Counted from the stretch's first letter, positions 1 through 12,110 are shown. The stretch: 64,000 bases of DNA from Simmondsia chinensis (GCA_018398585.1 JAGTTD010000016.1:20693212-20757211); one strand, 5' to 3'. Translations and numbers: made by a program. Notes: a model not told the origin generated them from the sequence alone.

Positions 1-219
1 CAAACTAGGGGGAAAAAGGGAAGAAATAGAAGAAAGGGGAGAAAATATAGAACAAATTAGGGGGAGAGAGAGGATATATCAACACAATCATCAACACAAG
101 TATTATCCTAATCTAACACCCCTTATTTATACTAAAAATCTATTAAGGTGAGGTGGCACCCAGGTATGATGTGGCCAGTGATATGAGCATCATATCAGAT
201 AAGAAGGGAGACAGATGTG
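1..219. other. Left flank, unassigned
   Basis: No coding region is visible. The purine-rich start followed by an inverted TATA-like string near 125-131 looks like the edge of a minus-oriented LTR, but no partner copy is in the window. Bases 215-219 (ATGTG) are the left target-site duplication of the element that starts at 220. Confidence 0.3.
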
Positions 220-1096
220 TGTTTCGGGATAAATTAAGCAGGCTGCTTAAGATGGGAGCCAAACTCAATTTCCACAAATAAGATTGAGTAGGTTATGTAG
301 GATGAGAGACGGACTTAGGCTCTCTCTAAGAAGTCAACCACTGGCGACTTTGATTCGGGTTGCCTGCAAAACGAACAAGGCCATTAGAGGGATCCAAGAG
401 TTGGACCGCGGGAGACCCCTTCGATGCCTAAATCAGTAAAGGTTGCGGTAATAATAAATAAGCATAATAAAGTACTCGCAATAGTAATAAATAGGCATAA
501 TAGAGTACTTAGTTTAGGGTAAATATGAGATAGCTCATGAGAGGAGATTGGTGGATGGTGATTATGGAGGGCCAAGGAGAGAAGAAGAAGGGATCCTTGA
601 AGAAGATGAGGGGAGGAGGTGAAGGAGTTGTCCTGGGAGAAGATAGGGGGAGGAGTGTCCCCGCCAGCTTGGTTTGAATGAGGAAAAGGGCTAGTAGTTA
701 TAGAGAGAGGAGAGTCGATTGAGAGTTGGCAGTACTTCGAGCATAGGGGGCTTGCTTAGTGTGGGAGGTAAAGGTTGGCAGCTAGTGAGTGATTAGTTGG
801 GTGGGTGGTAGCCTCCCCTTGAGGAGGAAGCGAGGTGTGTTATTGGTAGGCGATGTTGGCGGTAGTGTGCTTCACAGTGAGGGAATGTCGTCACCGTTGC
901 AAAGAGCGTGCCATAATAGGTATACTGCTAAGTTTTTACTGCCATGAGGTCATGTCGTCAAGGTTATGTATTCGCATTCGGTGCTGCGGGTGTGCACGCA
1001 TATGCGCTAGGGTGCCGTGATCATAGATGTTGGCGGTATGAGGGGTGCAGCCAAGGTTTGGTGCTGCCATCGACCTGCTTGTTTATTTCCTCAACA
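220..1096 (-). repeat. 3' LTR of element 1
   Basis: It begins TGTTTCGGG and ends CTCAACA on the plus strand, so it keeps the TG...CA termini. It aligns along its length with 6376-7256, with scattered substitutions. Because the element is minus-oriented, this left copy is the 3' LTR. Confidence 0.85.
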
Positions 1097-1116
1097 GTTA
1101 GCCCCCTAATCCCTGG
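1097..1116 (-). other. Polypurine tract of element 1
   Basis: On the minus strand the bases just upstream of the 3' LTR contain AGGGATTAGGGGG, a purine-rich tract of the kind that primes plus-strand synthesis. Its position agrees with the orientation given by the primer-binding site. Confidence 0.6.
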
Positions 1117-1620
1117 GGGAATGTGGATTTGTTCACATTCGGCCGTGCAGTGTATTCTGGCGTTCCGAGGTTGGCATCTTTGTCCATAGTTAATCTTGTG
1201 ATAACAAGCCGGTGAATACAAGTGATTTTTCTAAGTGGCTATTATGCCAAATAAGTATGGCAAGTTGTGAGTCTTGGTGGACGAAAAGGCGCGACGTCCT
1301 TCCTTTGGAACACGTGACATTAATGCATTGACGGCTCTAATTGACCCATCAATCAAACTTTAATTAAATCTAATCCGTTCATTCTGTAAGATGAATTTAA
1401 GCCTTTGATATCCAAATTTTAACCCTGCAAGGTTCCTCTTCCAGTTTCATCTTCCTCCTGAAAAACATTTTTCCTCTGACCCTAAAAAATTGATCACGTT
1501 TCGTACTTCACGATTTTCTCACCATTTTGGTTCGAGTTCCACTAAGGCGGGTGTGAATCTTGATTTTAGCCTACATTTATTTCTGCTTTCTTCAACCTTT
1601 GAGATACACGAATGGAAAAC

Positions 1621-2391
1621 ATGACTAGTGCCATTGAAACTCATGAGCCTAAGGTTTGTACTGAGCATACTACTGGTGAGATTATCATTTATTCTTAACC
1701 ATCCGTTTGTGGGGAAGGCGGTATTAGGGAGAGTAGTGAGGAGGCCACCAGCTCTCAGCAACCGATTATGGAGAGAGCCGCATCAGAGCCTGTTCCTCGA
1801 CGTCCTCCTGTTGCACGTTGGGTAGAGGAACAGGAGGGGCTTGCAAAAGAGTTCCCGGAGGCATTTCGGGGCCATCCTTTCCATGCTTTCATATCAAAAA
1901 TAGCGGATGTGGAATGTGTGGCTATGTTACGTTCTTGGTATTATTTTCATGCTGATTTCGGGATTTGGGCTCCTAAAGAGGATGAATGCTTTCTATATCC
2001 ACCAACGGGTTGCTTCGCAATTAGTGTAGACGCCTTAGATGCTGGTTTGAGGTTTCCCCTCCCACTTTTTGTTTCCAATGTTTTGCTTCTATATAGCATT
2101 TGTCCCTGTCAGGCGATGCCAAACACATATAGGAATATATAAGGTTTTTTGTTGGGCTATTTTATTAACGGGTTTCTACCAACCCATAAGGTTTTTAACA
2201 TTTTATTTAAGACGAAGAAATTTAAGAGTGGCACTTCTTTTGAAAGTAGAGGGGGGTCTACTGTTATTAATACTAACCCCTCTAATTTAAAGAACTGGCT
2301 GAGTAAGTTTATTTGGCTTAAGCATCCAACACCCCCTTGTTATCCCACATCTTGGTGGGCTATTAATAGAATGACTCGGCCTAAAATATAG
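1621..2391 (+). pseudogene. Antisense ORF of element 1, gypsy-type transposon domain (first part)
   Basis: From an ATG at 1621 one reading frame continues to 2391, broken only by stops near 1696 and at 2140-2142. It contains the stretch CFLYPPTGCFAISVDALDAG followed by FPLPLFV, QAMPNTYRNI, GFLLGYF and NWLSKFIWLK. This matches the plant domain annotated as 'putative gypsy type transposon' (Transposase_28-like, recalled from family knowledge). The same block order is seen on the minus strand of element 2 at 15905-16476. The ORF lies near the 3' LTR and runs against the element, the usual place of the extra antisense ORF in Tat elements. Its biochemical function is unknown. It is inactive here because of the stops. 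Confidence 0.7.
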
Positions 2392-2610
2392 ACTATGACC
2401 TCGTAGGAATATAAGATATACGATTATTTTATCAAGAAGTTTGAGGGGGAGAAGTTTTTGGTGAGTCGGCAACTGTTGAAACAATAGATTGTTCTCACCA
2501 AAGCTGGATTAAGTCGGAAGCCATATCCGGGGGTGTGTTCTATCAACTTATTACTATCTTACTTGATTTTCGTTGGTGATGGGTGAGCACTTACTTCTTT
2601 TCTTTGTCAG

Positions 2611-3594
2611 CTAAGGAGCTCCAAGCCTTGAATATACGGAACTTTCTATCTCTTCCTTATGGGAAGAGGGGACAGAGGTGGCATCCTATCTCTGGAGGGA
2701 GAAAGTCAGCTAAGAGGCCATCTCACCAAGATTCCACATTCGGTGTTAAGAAGGCGCCTCCCTAAGTTCGTCGCCGCTTGGCGAGTCGGAGAGCTTCCTC
2801 TCCTGAAGATACCGCCACTGAAGCTGAGATAAAGAGGGCAGAGGGTGACAATCCTCCATTTTTTCCTACACAAGTCCCCTTCATGATACTCCTGGAAGAG
2901 TTATAGTTGCTGGATTAAGTAGTGGGCGGGATCCTAGGGAAGAACTAAGGAATTCTGAGCCTTTTGCCTCTATGTCGATTGGCGGTGACATAAGGCCCCT
3001 CTCCCAGCATTTAAAGGAACTTATTTCTCCCCGGGATTTGGAAAGAGTTAGAAGAGCCTCTTCGACTGAAAGGGCGGCATGCATGTCATAGGTGAGGGAT
3101 ATTGTTCTCTTTAACTTATACTTCTTCGCACACCTTACTCGTTATATGCGAAACTTACGGGGGTTAGGCTCAATTGGACTTGTATTGGCGGATTGTCTTA
3201 ATAAAGACGCCAACCTTCAGTGTACCAAGGAAGAGCTTGCCTCTTATTCAGCAGCCCTTAAGAAGTCCCAAGAATTTGAGCAACTCCAACTAAGGTTGGT
3301 TGAGAAGTTGAACGGTAAGATTTGCGAGCTTGATACACCATTTGCAGAGAAGGATCATGTTGCCCAAGAATCCCAAAGCAAGTTTGACAGCTTTCTCGCC
3401 AACTTACCTACCCAGTTGGCGGATGCAAGAGAGGAAGTAATGGAGGAATACTTTGCCAGCTAGGATTTTTCTAAGGTGAAGAGTCCAATGTATTGGGTCG
3501 GGGCAGATAGAGCTTTACTTAAGGTTCCTGAGAAGGCTCAAAGTATTGCCCCTCAGTTTGACGCAGCCTTGCTTCAGAGGTTGTTAAGGGGGTA
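2611..3594 (+). pseudogene. Antisense ORF of element 1, downstream coiled-coil part
   Basis: A plausible 3' splice site (TCTTTGTCAG, ending at 2610) is followed by coding-like sequence (AKELQALNIRNF...) with stops and frame changes. At 3092-3463 an open stretch of 123 codons is rich in Glu, Lys, Leu and Gln (ALKKSQEFEQLQLRLVEKLN), which suggests a coiled coil. I read it as the C-terminal half of the same antisense ORF as 1621-2391, with a spliced-out segment between them. The exon structure is inferred, not shown. Confidence 0.45.
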
Positions 3595-3599
3595 AAAAA

Positions 3600-4419
3600 G
3601 AATCTTGAGGATGAAGGGGAGAATAGCGCAAGTTAGCCGGACGGTAACGAGGATTAGCATGCCATATTTTGAGATACATTTTTTATAGCATACTATAATT
3701 TGGTTTTGTAATTAACATTTTGGATGAACCAAATGTTAGTTTTTTGTCCTTTTGTACTTCACCCAATATATTTAATTCTTTGTTATCATACTTATGGTTG
3801 GCATCATATTTAAAATGGTTAATGTGTATAAGAGTTAGGGGTGCCTTTCCCAAAGTTAGAGGATGCTATCAAGGAGCTCCCTTAGAAATGCTTGCCTTGA
3901 CGATTACTCCGTATTTGTTTAAGAAACAGTTCTTTATATAATATCTTGAGTTGATGTGCACATATACTTGGTGAAGATGTACCATAATAACTTAAGCATT
4001 GTAATCAGTTAAGGAATAATGGACATCAGATGGTGTTAATCAGTGGCGAACAGTGTTCACCAACATTTACACCATTGATTAGCAATGAATTGATGAAGGA
4101 TCCTATATGCGCCAGAAGACACCCTGTAAGATCTTGTTGAGTAGGGGTTAGGTGACACTTCTTTTTGAGATATTATGCTCTGATTGTCCTTCAAGCCTTA
4201 TTTGTGATCTTTTTACTTTCAGGCAAAAGGAAGTTGTATGCAAATGTTTATTTTCGCCATTGTATATATGCATCATCAAGGTGCTATTGGCCTTATAAGT
4301 ATGACATCTTCTTGCTTTGGTGCCATGAAGCTGCCAATCTTTTCTTTTGGCGGAGTTGTAGATTGTTAATTTTTTGGCCCTTAGCTTCTAGCTGTCAATT
4401 GGGTTAGAGTGTACGATTT
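3600..4419. other. Element 1 interior, no gene seen
   Basis: This AT-rich sequence lies between the antisense ORF and the repeat tract. Short open frames exist but none resembles a known protein. Confidence 0.5.
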
Positions 4420-5870
4420 GTTTTTACTTCTAGCCATTAGCTAGGTTAAGGTGTATCGTGGATTTATAAATCCTTAGCCTCCAATTCTCAGTCGTGAGTT
4501 GGGTTGACGCGTATCCCCATCCCCAGCCATGAGCTAGGTTGGAGCATACCATGAATAGATGAATAGCCAGCCCCCCATCCTTAGCTGTGAGCTGAGGTGG
4601 AGCATACCCTGAATAGCCAGTCCCTGGTCCCCCAGCCATGAGTTGAGGTGGAGCATACTGTGAATAGATATATCCATTATGTCGATGAATAGAGAGTAGT
4701 GAATAGCGTAAACCCATATCGTAAACCCATATACCAATCAACTTTAATGGTGATGAGCATATTGAGTAGTGTCAACATTGACAAATGATGAGTAGCATAT
4801 ACGAACAATCATCATTAGTGAATGGCAAGTCCTATAGGAGCCAAGAGGCAATTTATAAGGCAAAAATGAGTGAAGAGTTTGGTGAAATGCCTTTAAGGCG
4901 TACTGAATCTGCCCATAAGACTTGTATTTAGCAGACGTATATTAGTGGGCACTGGTGCAAATTCCTAGACAGTATATTGAAGCTACCAACAGGAATGCCT
5001 TGTGTAGCATGCTAAAAAGGGACCACGGGAAAAGAAAGGCGGCATTGTCCCTTGTACAAGTTCTTAGCCTTAAGTTTGAAGGAGGCAAACCATAGCCAAG
5101 GCTGAAGGCAGTAGCTTCCTGCTTGGTGGATCGATTGATTGGCAGTAATACCCATCCAATCTTGTTGGTGGCAGTATGTTTGTTGGGGAGTCCCTTGCCA
5201 AATTTTTTTAGCGGCAGTTGGTGACTCATTTGACTAGGGGGACTGCGCTTATTGGTGATCCCTATGCTGGACTTGTCGGCGGTGGCTTGTGACTCATTTG
5301 AATGGAAGCAATGTGCTTTTTAGCGAGCCCCAAGCCAAATGTTTTTGCTGTAATTCATGGCTCATTTAATTAGTGGTAATCTTCTACCGAACTGGAAGGT
5401 GGTACCACCGCCAATATCATTGGCACCAACATGCGTGTTGGTGGTAGTTCTTAGTTCAGTTAGTTAGCGGAAGGTCTCCTGCAAGCTTGCTATTAGTAAC
5501 ACTTTTGGCAAGCCTCTTGCTGTACTTGTTGGTGGAAGCACCCACCTTAATATGTTGGCGGCAATACATGCCAAGTTTGTTAATGAGAACACGATTATGG
5601 GGAGCCCCCTGCCAAATTTGTTGGCAGAAACTACTCACCATGATCATTAGTGGCAATTAGTAGGAAGACCCCCGTGAACCTGTTGGCGAAAGCCCCCAGC
5701 TTAAGTTTTTGGTGAACATCTTGCCGAACTTGTTGGCGGTAGCACCCAGCTTGATTGGTTGGCGGTAAATCCTTGCCAAGCATAGTGGCAATAACACATT
5801 TATAGGGGAACCACCGGCCAAACTCATGGGAGGTGGTTCTAAGCTTGTAGGAAGTAACGCCTTACCAAAC
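4420..5870. repeat. Degenerate tandem repeats in element 1
   Basis: Two kinds of imperfect repeat follow one another. At about 4430-4660 units of roughly 50-60 bp share a core like CCATGAGCTAGGTTGGAGCA and GAATAGCCAG. At about 5240-5850 units carry TTGGCGGTAG, GCACCCAGCTT and TTGCCAA(A/G). Tandem arrays between pol and the 3' LTR are a known trait of Tat-type elements. Here the array sits on the primer-site side of the antisense ORF because gag-pol is missing. Confidence 0.6.
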
Positions 5871-6354
5871 ATAAGCTTTAGTTTATTTTGCCCAATTTTT
5901 TGGCCATAATGGCCCACAACTCTAAAACATTTTTCAATTTTATATAAAAAGATACCTCAAGTTAGCTTAAATGATAATTATTTAAAAGGTGTATACGTTT
6001 TTTAGATCTTATGCCTGAGGTTTGAGAGCGTAAAGCCTAACAAATAGATCGACAACTGAAGTTAGATTTTATGTGCCCAGCTCCCTGCTTAGCAAAAGGG
6101 CCGGGCATCCACCTTCCAAGCAAAAAAGGGACTTAGTTTGAGGGTAGACGGAGTAAGAACAGATAAAAATCAAGAGTCCCGGCTTACTTGGGCAGCCCTT
6201 AGGCATAATATCAACTTAAGGGGGGCATCCAAGGCCCCAGCTAAAAACTTAGCATGAAGTACATACCCAAACCAAGAACTTTACCTGTGGCGGACACCGT
6301 AGCGCCCCGCTTAATGGAAGGCATGGGTGCTGAACTAGATGCTAGCAGACTATC

Positions 6355-6373
6355 CTTCTCACAGACGGTGCCA
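6355..6373 (-). other. Primer-binding site of element 1
   Basis: The minus strand reads TGGCACCGTCTGTGAGAAG two bases inside the right LTR (6376). It is close to TGGCGCCGTCTGTGGGAA, the site commonly found in Tat-lineage Ty3/gypsy elements. It sets the element's orientation. Confidence 0.75.
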
Positions 6374-6375
6374 CT

Positions 6376-7256
6376 TATTTCGGGATAAATTGAGCAGGCT
6401 ACTTAAGATGGGAGCCAAACTCAATTTCCCCAAATAAGATTGCGTAGGTTCTTTAGGATGAGAGCCGGACTCAGGCTCTTGCTGAGAAGTCAACCGCTGG
6501 CAACTTTGGTCCAGGTTGCCTACAAAACGAACAAGGCCATTACAGGGATCCGCGAGTTGGACCGCGGGAGACCCCTTTGATATCTAAGTCAGCAAAGGTC
6601 GCGGTAATAATAAATAAGCATAATAAATTACCCGCAAAAATATTAAATAGGCATAATAGAGTACTTAGTTTAGGGTAAATATGAGGTAGCTCATGAGGGA
6701 AGATTGGTGGATGGTGATTATGGAGGGACAAGGACAGAAGAAGAAGGGGTCCTTGAAGAAGATGAGGGAAGGAGGTGAAGGAGTAGTCCTGGGAGAAGAT
6801 GGGGGGAGGAGAGTCCCAGCCAGCTTGGTTTGAATAAGAAAAAGAGCTAGTATTTATAGAGAGAGGAGAGTCAGTTGAGGGTTGGCGGTTCTTCAAGCAT
6901 AGGGGGCTTGCTTAGTGTGATAGGTCAAGGTTGGTAGCTAGTGAGTGATTGGCTAGGTGGGTGGCAGCCTTTCCTTGAGGAGGAAGCAAGGTGTGTTATT
7001 GGTAGGCAAGGTTGGCGTTAGTGTGCTTCACAGTGAGGAGATGGCATCACCATTGGGAAGAGTGTGTCGTAATGGGTATGCTGCTAATTCTTTAACGCCA
7101 TGAGGTCCTGCCGCCAAAGTTATGGATTCACGTTAGGTGCCTACCGTGGGTGTGCACGCATATACGGTAGTGTGCCGTGATCACAGATGTTGGCGGTATG
7201 ATGGGTGCTACCAAGATTTGATGCTGCCATTGACATGCTAGTTTATTTCCTCAACA
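6376..7256 (-). repeat. 5' LTR of element 1
   Basis: It aligns with 220-1096. On the plus strand it starts TATTTCGGG instead of TGTTTCGGG, so one terminal base has mutated, and it ends CTCAACA like its partner. It is followed at once by the target-site duplication ATGTG. Confidence 0.85.
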
Positions 7257-7261
7257 ATGTG

Positions 7262-7568
7262 GTTATAAGTGCAAATTAATAAGAGTTTTTTTTTTATTAA
7301 ATTTTTAATTTATTATTGCAAAAAATGCTAAAATTTAAGAATTTAAAAAATAAGAAATGGAGTTTTTGGGGTGGGTGGAAAACTTTGAGTTAATAACATA
7401 GATAGAATCAAAATTTTGGTAATTTTTTTCTATTTTTCTCTTCTTACTTACAATGGTAATGTCCGAGGCGATAAAGCCATAAATTCCTCTTATAGGGGAA
7501 TATTGAAACTTGTAGGGATCAAACCAAGTCAAGCTGTTGATAGTCGGAGAACTCCACGATTAGGCTTT
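7262..7568. other. Spacer between elements 1 and 2
   Basis: This AT-rich sequence has no recognisable gene. Its last five bases before element 2 (GTACT, 7569-7573) act as that element's left target-site duplication. Confidence 0.5.
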
Positions 7569-7573
7569 GTACT

Positions 7574-8351
7574 TGATAACTCTCAACAAAAAGCATTCGA
7601 ATAAGGGACACATGGCCACCAGGATATAAATGCATTTCGGACTGAGATGCAACCCTAGAGCATGATTTCGGAACTCTACTTTCGACCAAGAAAAATGAGC
7701 ACATCTCACCGACATGACGCATCCCGGAACCCAAGTAGAAAAAGGCCCTGAGTAAAGGAAACGCGACCACCAGGACGTAGGTGCATCTTTGACCGAGATG
7801 CACCCCCGGAGGCCAACTTCGAAACTCTAACCACAGCCGAGGATAGACTGACGCATCTGGCCAACAGGGAACATTCCGGCCCCCGGATAGTCTCGCGGTA
7901 ACACCTCAACGAAGCACGCACCTGGGCTCCGAAGGGGCATCTTGCCTCGAGATGCTGGCCCGCTCGAGGGCCGGCCACGCAACGATCACCTGCTACCTTC
8001 ATTCGAAAACACGACAGCCCGAAGCCGTGGGTCAAAGAACTAGGGGTATCTCACTCGCCGTTCAATACCGAGCGAAATACACCCCCCTGGAGGTAAAGCA
8101 CAGCTTTTCAACGAATTCTTAAAGAAAAAACTCTATAAATAGGGCTCAGGACTGTAGAGAAAGCTAAGTTCACTACTCTCCCTTCATAAACAGTTGAAGG
8201 ACCCCCAGAGTAGAGATACCCCCCGTTTTCTCATTCTTTCAGTTGTACTCAATCAAAATGTTCGTGTAATCACATTCATTAATTTATTAAAATCTAATAA
8301 AAGTCTGAGTTCTGAGTTTGACCTTCCATTAAAAAAACCTGTACCAAAACA
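7574..8351 (+). repeat. 5' LTR of element 2
   Basis: It is 778 bp, TG...CA. It holds a TATA-like CTATAAATAGG near 8132-8142, and the downstream bases match the second LTR closely. It carries a middle block of about 300 bp (about 7765-8065) that the 3' LTR lacks. Confidence 0.85.
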
Positions 8352-8352
8352 G

Positions 8353-8370
8353 TCGGCGCCATCTATGGGA
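8353..8370 (+). other. Primer-binding site of element 2
   Basis: TCGGCGCCATCTATGGGA lies one base after the LTR end. It resembles the primer site of element 1 on the minus strand, which links the two elements to the same lineage. Confidence 0.7.
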
Positions 8371-8794
8371 AATGGATTATTTTCCCTAAAATATCTCCGT
8401 AGGAACAAACCACCCCACCCCCCCCCCCCCCCCCTCGAGGTAGTCAGGAGATCAATATGTTACTCACAGCCATCTCCATGAGCTCCACGTGCTAACCATA
8501 CAACTTGCTGATAACAATGACTTTAGCAAGACCTCTGTGCAACCTGCACGGCCGAACCCAATTGTGGTCGTCGAATCCCTTGCTTCCACGGAGGAGGAAA
8601 GCAAGCAAAGCCAGTAAGAGAAGAAGGGAGGCAAGGCTCCTGACCGCCCCCACAAGTCAAGGGACATACCAACAAGGACTCCTCCCTCACTCGAAGTGGA
8701 CACTGACACCGACTCGAAGGGGGCGGCACGTGGGTTCATGAGAAGAATTCTCATCACCCATTCGCCCTTAACTCCTCGGATACTCACTACCCCT

Positions 8795-9310
8795 ATGCAG
8801 AAAGTGAAAATGCCAAATTTGGAGTCGTTCGATGGGACGCATGACCCAGATGACCACATCTAAAGATTTGCGGCATAGATGTACTTACAAGATGCATCCG
8901 AATATGTGTGGTGAAAGTGTTTCCTAGCCACCCTCAAAGGCATGGCTCAGGCCTAGTTTACCTCTCTCCCCAACAGGTCCATACGAAGCTTCAAGGAGCT
9001 GTCAGTAAAATTTACACGTCACTTCCTTAGCAACAAAAGGAGGAAGAAAACCGCTACCTAATTGATCCAGCTCCAACAAGCCAAAGGTGAGTCCTTAAGG
9101 GCGTTTTTGCATTGATTCTCGAAAGCAATGATCAGCAACCCAAACCTAGCTAATCAAATTGCTATTACCACCTTCATCAGTAGACTCCGGAACAACAATT
9201 TCAAATTTTCCCTCGCCGAGGCTCTCCCCATGACCGTGGATGCACTCTGGACGAAAGTCGAAAAATACATGATCACAAAAGACGTGATGGACAAAACAGA
9301 ACCCGCCTAG
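8795..9310 (+). pseudogene. Gag remnant, element 2
   Basis: One reading frame from the ATG at 8795 gives a typical plant Ty3/gypsy capsid: MPNLESFDGTHDPDDHI, then SIRSFKELSVKFTRHFLSNK, then LQQAKGESLRAFL and a C-terminal ALPMTVDALWTKVEKYM. Several stops interrupt it, mostly TAA or TAG in place of expected CAG or TGG codons, which suggests methylation-linked C-to-T decay. The region upstream (8457-8794) is probably the gag N-terminus but is too degenerate to define. Confidence 0.75.
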
Positions 9311-9765
9311 GCGCGAGTACCAACAATATAAGACACATGCTTTGGGCTCTAACTCGAAGATTGAAAGAATGACGAAGGACATGAGGGGGTTCTGCAATAC
9401 TGGCCCTAGGAGACCCCCTAAGCTACTCTTAGAGGTCAGGAAACTAGAAATGGGAAGGCACCAGGCTCCTGCAACTCGACCTAACCCGAATGCATGGTGT
9501 GAGTACAACGAAGCGCTGAGGTACGATACCAAAGATTATCGAGTGCTCCAATACTAGGTGAACGAATTGGAAAAAAAAGGCAATCTTAGAAAATTTGTGG
9601 ATGTAAAAAAAACTCAAGCCCGGAACTTTTAGACCTGCCCGTGAGGGACCGAACCACGTGGCTCATGCGCCAAGGCATGTGATTGTGGCCATAAAACAAA
9701 AACGGGAAGACTCGAGTCTCATTACTATGGGGAGAGGATGACGCAACATCAGGAAGCGTCAACCC

Positions 9766-10350
9766 TTGACTTTCATGCAAGATGATCTTGAAAACATTAA
9801 AACCACGCACGAAGATCCCATGGTCATCACCATAGACGTCTATAACTACTCCCTTCAAAGGGTCTTGGTGGATCGAGGAAGTTCGGTTAACATCCTTTAC
9901 CTCCATTGCTTTGAACAAATGGGAATACCTCTCGAGAAGTTGCTCCCCATGGCAAGGACTCTCGTAGGATCCTTCGGTGAGGTGTTTGATCCACTAGGCA
10001 CCATAAAACTCGATATCCTCCTGAGAGATGGAGAACAAGGACATACGCTTAATGTCGAATTTTACGTCATGGCGGCCCACTTGGTGCTCCACGCCATCCT
10101 AGGACACCTGGTGCTAAATTCATTAGGCTCCTTAGTTTTAACTTACAACCTCTCCATGAAATTTGAAACTAACAGAGGGGGTGTCATAACCATGAGAGGT
10201 TGTCAGCAAATAGCTCGCAGATGTTGCTACTCCAAAGGCGCACCCGAAGTTGGGGAGACAGAAAGAGGAGAGAAGACGTCCGAGGTTCAGAGGAAACCAT
10301 CAAAGTCAAAACAGGGCCGGGGAAGTCGGTCCAGGTTGGGACACTGCTAG
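9766..10350 (+). pseudogene. Aspartic protease region, element 2
   Basis: The frame shows DVYNYSLQRVLVDRGSSVNI, which corresponds to the retropepsin active-site loop (usual form D-T/N/G-G-S-S), then the FEQMGIPLEKL and LDILLRDGEQ blocks common in Tat proteases. The catalytic Asp is present but the next residue is Arg. The C-terminal part runs toward RT through a damaged linker. Confidence 0.75.
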
Positions 10351-10415
10351 GCGCGAACGTAAGAGACCAGATCCAGCAAGTGCTTTGACAATACCAAGAG
10401 GTCTTAGCATATTTT

Positions 10416-11091
10416 GTGGATATGATGCCCGGAATAGATAGTCGAATCATCAGCCATCGCCTAAACTTTTTGCCCGAGAAGAAACCGGTGAAACCAAAAA
10501 AAAAAAAAAAAAAGCGCAATTTCTTCACTGAACAAAATAAGGTTGCAAGTGAAGAAGAGCAAAAACTTCTAAAGGCCGGTTTCATACAAGAAGTGCTATA
10601 TCCAGATTGGTTAGCGAACATGGTTCTGGTGAAGAAGCCGAACGAAAGCTGGCGGATGTGTGTGGACTTCACCAACTTGAATAAAGCTTGCCCGAAAAAC
10701 TCGTTCCCCCTTCCCAAGATAGACCAGCTGGTCGACTCTACGGCGAGTATTGCGTTGTTCAGTTTCATGGACTCCTTCTCCGGATATCATCAAATCACAA
10801 CAGACCAGGAAGACGAGGAGGAAACGTCTTTCATCACCCATGAAGGCGTCCGAGTCATGCCATTTGGATTGAAAAACGCCGGGGCCACATACCAGCTCAT
10901 GGTGAAACATGTCTTTTTGGCGGCAGATAGGAGAGAACTTGAAGGTATACGTCGACGATATGATCATAAAAAGCAAAGAGGGCTCCGATCACGTGAGCAA
11001 TTTGAAAGAAACTCTGGAAACACTTAAGGCTCATAGAATGCATTTCAATCTGGATAAATGCACGTTCGCAGTTCCGGAAGGAAAATTCTAG
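10416..11091 (+). pseudogene. Reverse transcriptase, element 2
   Basis: Clear Tat-type RT blocks are present: YPDWLANMVLVKKPNESWRM, CVDFTNLNKACPKNSFPLPK, FMDSFSGYHQI and MPFGLKNAGATYQ. After a frameshift near 10915 the catalytic YVDDMIIKS follows in another frame. An A-run at about 10497-10513 codes a stretch of lysines and looks like an insertion by slippage. The frameshift alone makes it inactive. Confidence 0.8.
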
Positions 11092-11616
11092 GGCTTTATA
11101 GTGAGCGCGAAGGAGACAGAGGCCAACTGGCCGAGATAGACACCGTACTTAGGATGGAGACCCCGTAACACCGATGGACATCCAAAAGCCGACAGGCTGT
11201 TTGGCTGCTCTCAATGGATTCATCAGCTGGTTAGCAGATTGATCGCTTCTCTTCTTTAAAGTGTTGCGGAGAAGATAAGTCTTCAATTGGGGGGAAACTT
11301 GTGAACAAGCTCTTCGAGAACTTAAGGAACACTTGGTAAAGCTCCCAATCATGTCAAAACCTATCTTGGGAGAGGATTTGATCCTCTAGGTCTCGACATC
11401 GGATGACACGGTGAGTGCAGTACAAATAACCAAAAGAGAAAGCCTCTAGCTGCCGGTCTACTTTGTAAGTCAAATAGGGAGGGACGCTAAGATGCGATAC
11501 CCCCACATCGAGAAACTCGCCTATGACATCTTCATAGCGGCACCAAAGCTCTGGCCTTACTTTCAAGCACATCGTATCTGGATTCGAACCGACCAGCCCT
11601 TGCAGAAATCATCCCA

Positions 11617-12110
11617 ATGACTACAGTGCTCAGGGAGAATGCTGTCCTAAGCAGTCTAACTCTTCGAGTACGACATCCTGTTCGAGTCACGGACCACAAT
11701 CAAGGCACAGCTGACTTCTTAGTAGAACGCTCGTTCACCAACCTAGCGTCACCAAACCCGAGGCTGATGGATACCCCGGAAGGATCATGGAAGCTGTACG
11801 TGAACGGTTCTTCCAAAAACCAAGGGAGTAGAGCATGTATTCTACCCATCCTTACTCCATCCCATACTCAATCCCATTCCCTTCAGTCAGTAGGGGATGG
11901 ATATCTCGTGACCGTACCCCAAGGCAACCGGACAAAGAAAGTACATCATTATGGTTGTGGATTATTTCAGCAAATGGATAGAGGCGGAGCCCGTAGCCTA
12001 AATCATGAATCATGCCATCCAGCACTTCCTCTGAAAAGTAATCGTCACTCGGTACAAGATCCCGCGGGTCCTAATTGCCGACAATGGCACTCAACTCAGC
12101 TCAACCCATA
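11617..12110 (+). pseudogene. RNase H start fused by deletion to integrase core, element 2
   Basis: The first part has WKLYVNGSSKNQGSRA, the start of the Tat-type RNase H domain. About 100 bases later another frame reads VVDYFSKWIEAEP and VLIADNGTQL, which belong to the integrase catalytic core. The rest of RNase H and the N-terminal zinc-binding part of integrase are missing, so a deletion joins the two near 11845-11920. The sequence stops matching integrase after 12110. Confidence 0.7.

Larger units (their letters stand above)
220..7256 (-). mobile_element. Non-autonomous Tat-like LTR retrotransposon (element 1)
   Basis: Two diverged LTRs of about 880 bp (220-1096 and 6376-7256) bound this element, and a perfect 5-bp target-site duplication ATGTG lies at 215-219 and 7257-7261. 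The primer-binding site next to the right LTR reads on the minus strand, so the element runs right to left. The interior of about 5.3 kb has no gag, protease, RT or integrase that I can recognise. What it holds is a degenerate tandem-repeat tract and a plus-strand ORF, which is therefore antisense to the element. That layout fits a large non-autonomous derivative of the Tat/Ogre/Retand clade, in which extra antisense ORFs and repeat-rich 3' regions are known. The lineage call rests on the primer site and the antisense ORF. Confidence 0.85.
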
